Both the position numbers and the translations under genes were made by a program. From Seiridium cupressi (Eukaryota > Ascomycota > Sordariomycetes > Amphisphaeriales > Sporocadaceae): 64,000 bases of DNA. Numbering within the stretch: the first letter of the stretch is position 1; each line of letters begins with the position of its first letter. Below the pieces are notes generated by a model. It was given only the letters and a program-made list of their open reading frames with translations, was not told the origin of the DNA and did not search any database. Shown here one piece after another: positions 62,154-64,000 of the stretch. The stretch is taken from assembly GCA_036674765.1 (NCBI GenBank), contig JARVKI010000151.1:1-64000 (forward strand), read 5' to 3'.

Positions 62154-63096
62154 ATGCAGTGTTGTTGGTTGGTTGTGTTGGAGATCCGGTGGGCTTTGAT
62201 GTCGTAAGAAAGTATAGTAATATACTAGATGATAAAGAGTGCTTGAAACTTGTACCAGACAGAGTTAAAATAGAAGAATAATCTGCGCAGCAGCTTGGTC
62301 GAAGGTGTATAGTTTGAATGACTGTGTTGTTCGATTTAATCCCAGAGGCTCATCATGACTTTCCTCGGTGCCCAGTCACTGAGAACATGTCTATTTAATC
62401 CCACCAGGGCATCCTTGTCTGCCGATGTCAAAGCATCTGAATATAGCTGAATCATTCTTTGTCGGTCTTATTTGAGGTCTTTCATCCGTCAAAATTAAGA
62501 GAGATATGATGGATGGTGTCACAAAGAGGTCATTAGGACGATGAAGTATTGTGGAAGATAGAATACTATTCTAAGTAGATATATGTCGTTTCACGGTGAT
62601 TGTATATGAATTTCGAATCACTACTGCTACAGCCGAGGGTCGATTCTCCTAGGACAACCGAGTCACCAACACTTAATGCGTAAGACCAATTAGGATTGTC
62701 TATTAGTCTCTACTTGTGGTAAAATATTAAGCACCAAACAATCGCATGTCTTGCACAAAGGTCGTATATCTGCGGCTCCACAAGCATGATGTCGAATAGT
62801 TTACAAGACTCATTTCAGGTATCATGCCACAAGGGGCTACATTATTGGACAAAGAACTCATCATCAACGGTCTTGAGTCGTCCCATAGAGCTATATGCTT
62901 GATAAACTCTTTTCATTTTTCTTTCACTCCTTTTATTCTTACCCAAAGAAAGACAAAAGAATTCCCCATGAGTATTGAAGGACTTTACTCCGGAACCTCG
63001 ACTTATTTAACTGACGGTTATCAACGAGCCACAATCACGCTTCTTGCAGCAGAGCTTTCCAAACACATCTCATGCTTGCTGTAAATAATATTCACC
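62154..63096. other. AT-rich intergenic region between divergent genes
   Basis: 0.94 kb of AT-rich DNA between the starts of the Cys-rich gene (minus) and the partial gene (plus). No gene recognised. Confidence 0.55.
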
Positions 63097-64000
63097 ATGG
63101 AAAATATTCTAGAAACACTTGAGGACGTAATGGGCGGGGACTACGCCCCCCTTATCTCTCTCGCGGCGGTGGCTGTTATGATAACATACTACAGGAACCC
63201 GACGCAACCACCACAACCATTGCCCGCGGATACTAGACTAGGTGTATCTAGGCCCACCCTAAGGAAACGAAATGGTGTCACATGGCTTGCCTCGCGACAC
63301 TTCTTCCGTGAACCTTGGGAGACCGATCAGCCGCCAGATGCCGCTGGATCAATGGATCCGAATAGTTGTGACCAGGCAGCACAAACATGGGAGAGGAAAG
63401 GTCCTAACTACATCAAAGCCTTGGAGCTCTTCGGTACCGATGAGACTGCACCCAAAGAAAGTAGTAAGTAGGACGCTGGGTCGTGTGGCATACACTTGTT
63501 TTCGACATCAGAGGCAACACTAAGTATGGATAGAATTAGACCGTCAGTCACCTGTCCAGGAAGTAAATGGTGATGTGCAATACAACGAGGCAGATGATGA
63601 AGCTCCAGACGGCGAGGGCACGGAAGAAGAAACATCAAGTGGTGGGAGTCCTGAAGACAACAATCCTGGTGGATCAAGTTTAGGCAGCCAGGATGATTTA
63701 GATGCAAATGTGTCAGCAAATAGACAGGGCGAAGATGTGCAAGGTGAGAAATTTCATATTCCGTTCTAATTAGCCATTGCTTTCGAATCGTTATGCACTG
63801 ACAAAATTAAGAATTCGTCATCGACACGGAATTAGATGTGTTTCAATCTGCACGGCCGAGAGTAAGCGCCTACGTCCCAGAAGGTGAAGAATATCTGCGC
63901 AAAGCAGGGTCATGGCTGGGGCTTCCGGAACCTCATTCGCCACTGGAAGTTCTGAGGAAAGCCCCTCGCCTTGAGTGGGCTCTGTTTGATACTCTGCCAG
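63097..64000 (+). CDS. Unknown protein, 3' part cut by the window edge
   Basis: Three exons so far, 63097-63463, 63534-63743 and 63812-64000 (continuing past the window), with introns of 70 and 68 bp (donors GTAAGT and GTGAGA; acceptors ATAG and TAAG). The protein starts MENILETLEDVMGGDYAPL with one hydrophobic segment (about 16-32, PLISLAAVAVMITYY). It then has basic and Trp-rich text (RKRNGVTWLASRHFFREPWE), an acidic Glu/Asp/Ser/Gly-rich middle, and a final visible part rich in Leu and Pro (LRKAGSWLGLPEPHSPLEVL). At least 255 residues are visible. Exon phases agree at both joins (phase 1 to phase 1), which supports the model. No family was recognised. The Asp/Glu-rich centre is probably disordered. 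Confidence 0.62.

Overview
The window is nuclear DNA of a filamentous ascomycete (Pezizomycotina; the protein set looks most like Sordariomycetes, an inference I cannot test here). The evidence is short introns (about 40-125 bp) with GTRNGT-type donors and CTAAC/CTRAY branch points, single-copy eukaryotic housekeeping genes on both strands, fungal-only families (RCR-type membrane protein, fibroin-3-like protein, secreted tyrosinase, GH5 mannanase-like enzyme), and gene-free stretches of up to about 4 kb. No bacterial operon, CRISPR array, rRNA or convincing tRNA was seen.

Layout. 1-16 kb: a (CT)n microsatellite, a STIMATE/TMEM110-like membrane protein (-), the five-exon splicing factor SF3b p14/SF3B6 (-), a zinc-finger reading frame broken by two stop codons (-), a Cys-rich and Gly/Tyr/Gln-rich fibroin-3-like membrane protein (-), a decayed membrane-protein relic (-), and an RCR family protein (-). 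17-28 kb: Arl8 small GTPase (-), the second-largest RNA polymerase I subunit (+), and a secreted tyrosinase (+). 28-32 kb: gene-poor, with an assembly gap between poly-G and poly-C. 32-48 kb: a compact housekeeping block with mostly alternating orientation: ammonium transporter (+), family X DNA polymerase with BRCT (-), riboflavin synthase (+), Mus81 nuclease (-), phosphoacetylglucosamine mutase (+), PRMT1-type arginine methyltransferase (-), Per1 GPI-lipid remodelling protein (-). 48-64 kb: a decayed gene (-), a secreted GH5 glycosidase (+), a C2H2 transcription factor (-), a long gene-free stretch, an unknown Cys-rich protein (-), and a partial unknown gene running off the right edge (+).

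The genes are mostly independent housekeeping loci and do not form one pathway. Two loose themes are cell wall and surface (phosphoacetylglucosamine mutase for chitin and glycan precursors, Per1 for GPI anchors, RCR, fibroin-like protein, GH5, tyrosinase) and DNA repair (polymerase X and Mus81, separated by riboflavin synthase). Several AT-rich intergenic stretches contain gene relics whose stops can be explained by C-to-T changes, as repeat-induced point mutation (RIP) would produce. I found no clear multi-gene undescribed system. The most unusual items are the broken zinc-finger gene, the relic at 48-49 kb, very small exons (14 and 10 nt), and the low-complexity fibroin-like protein.
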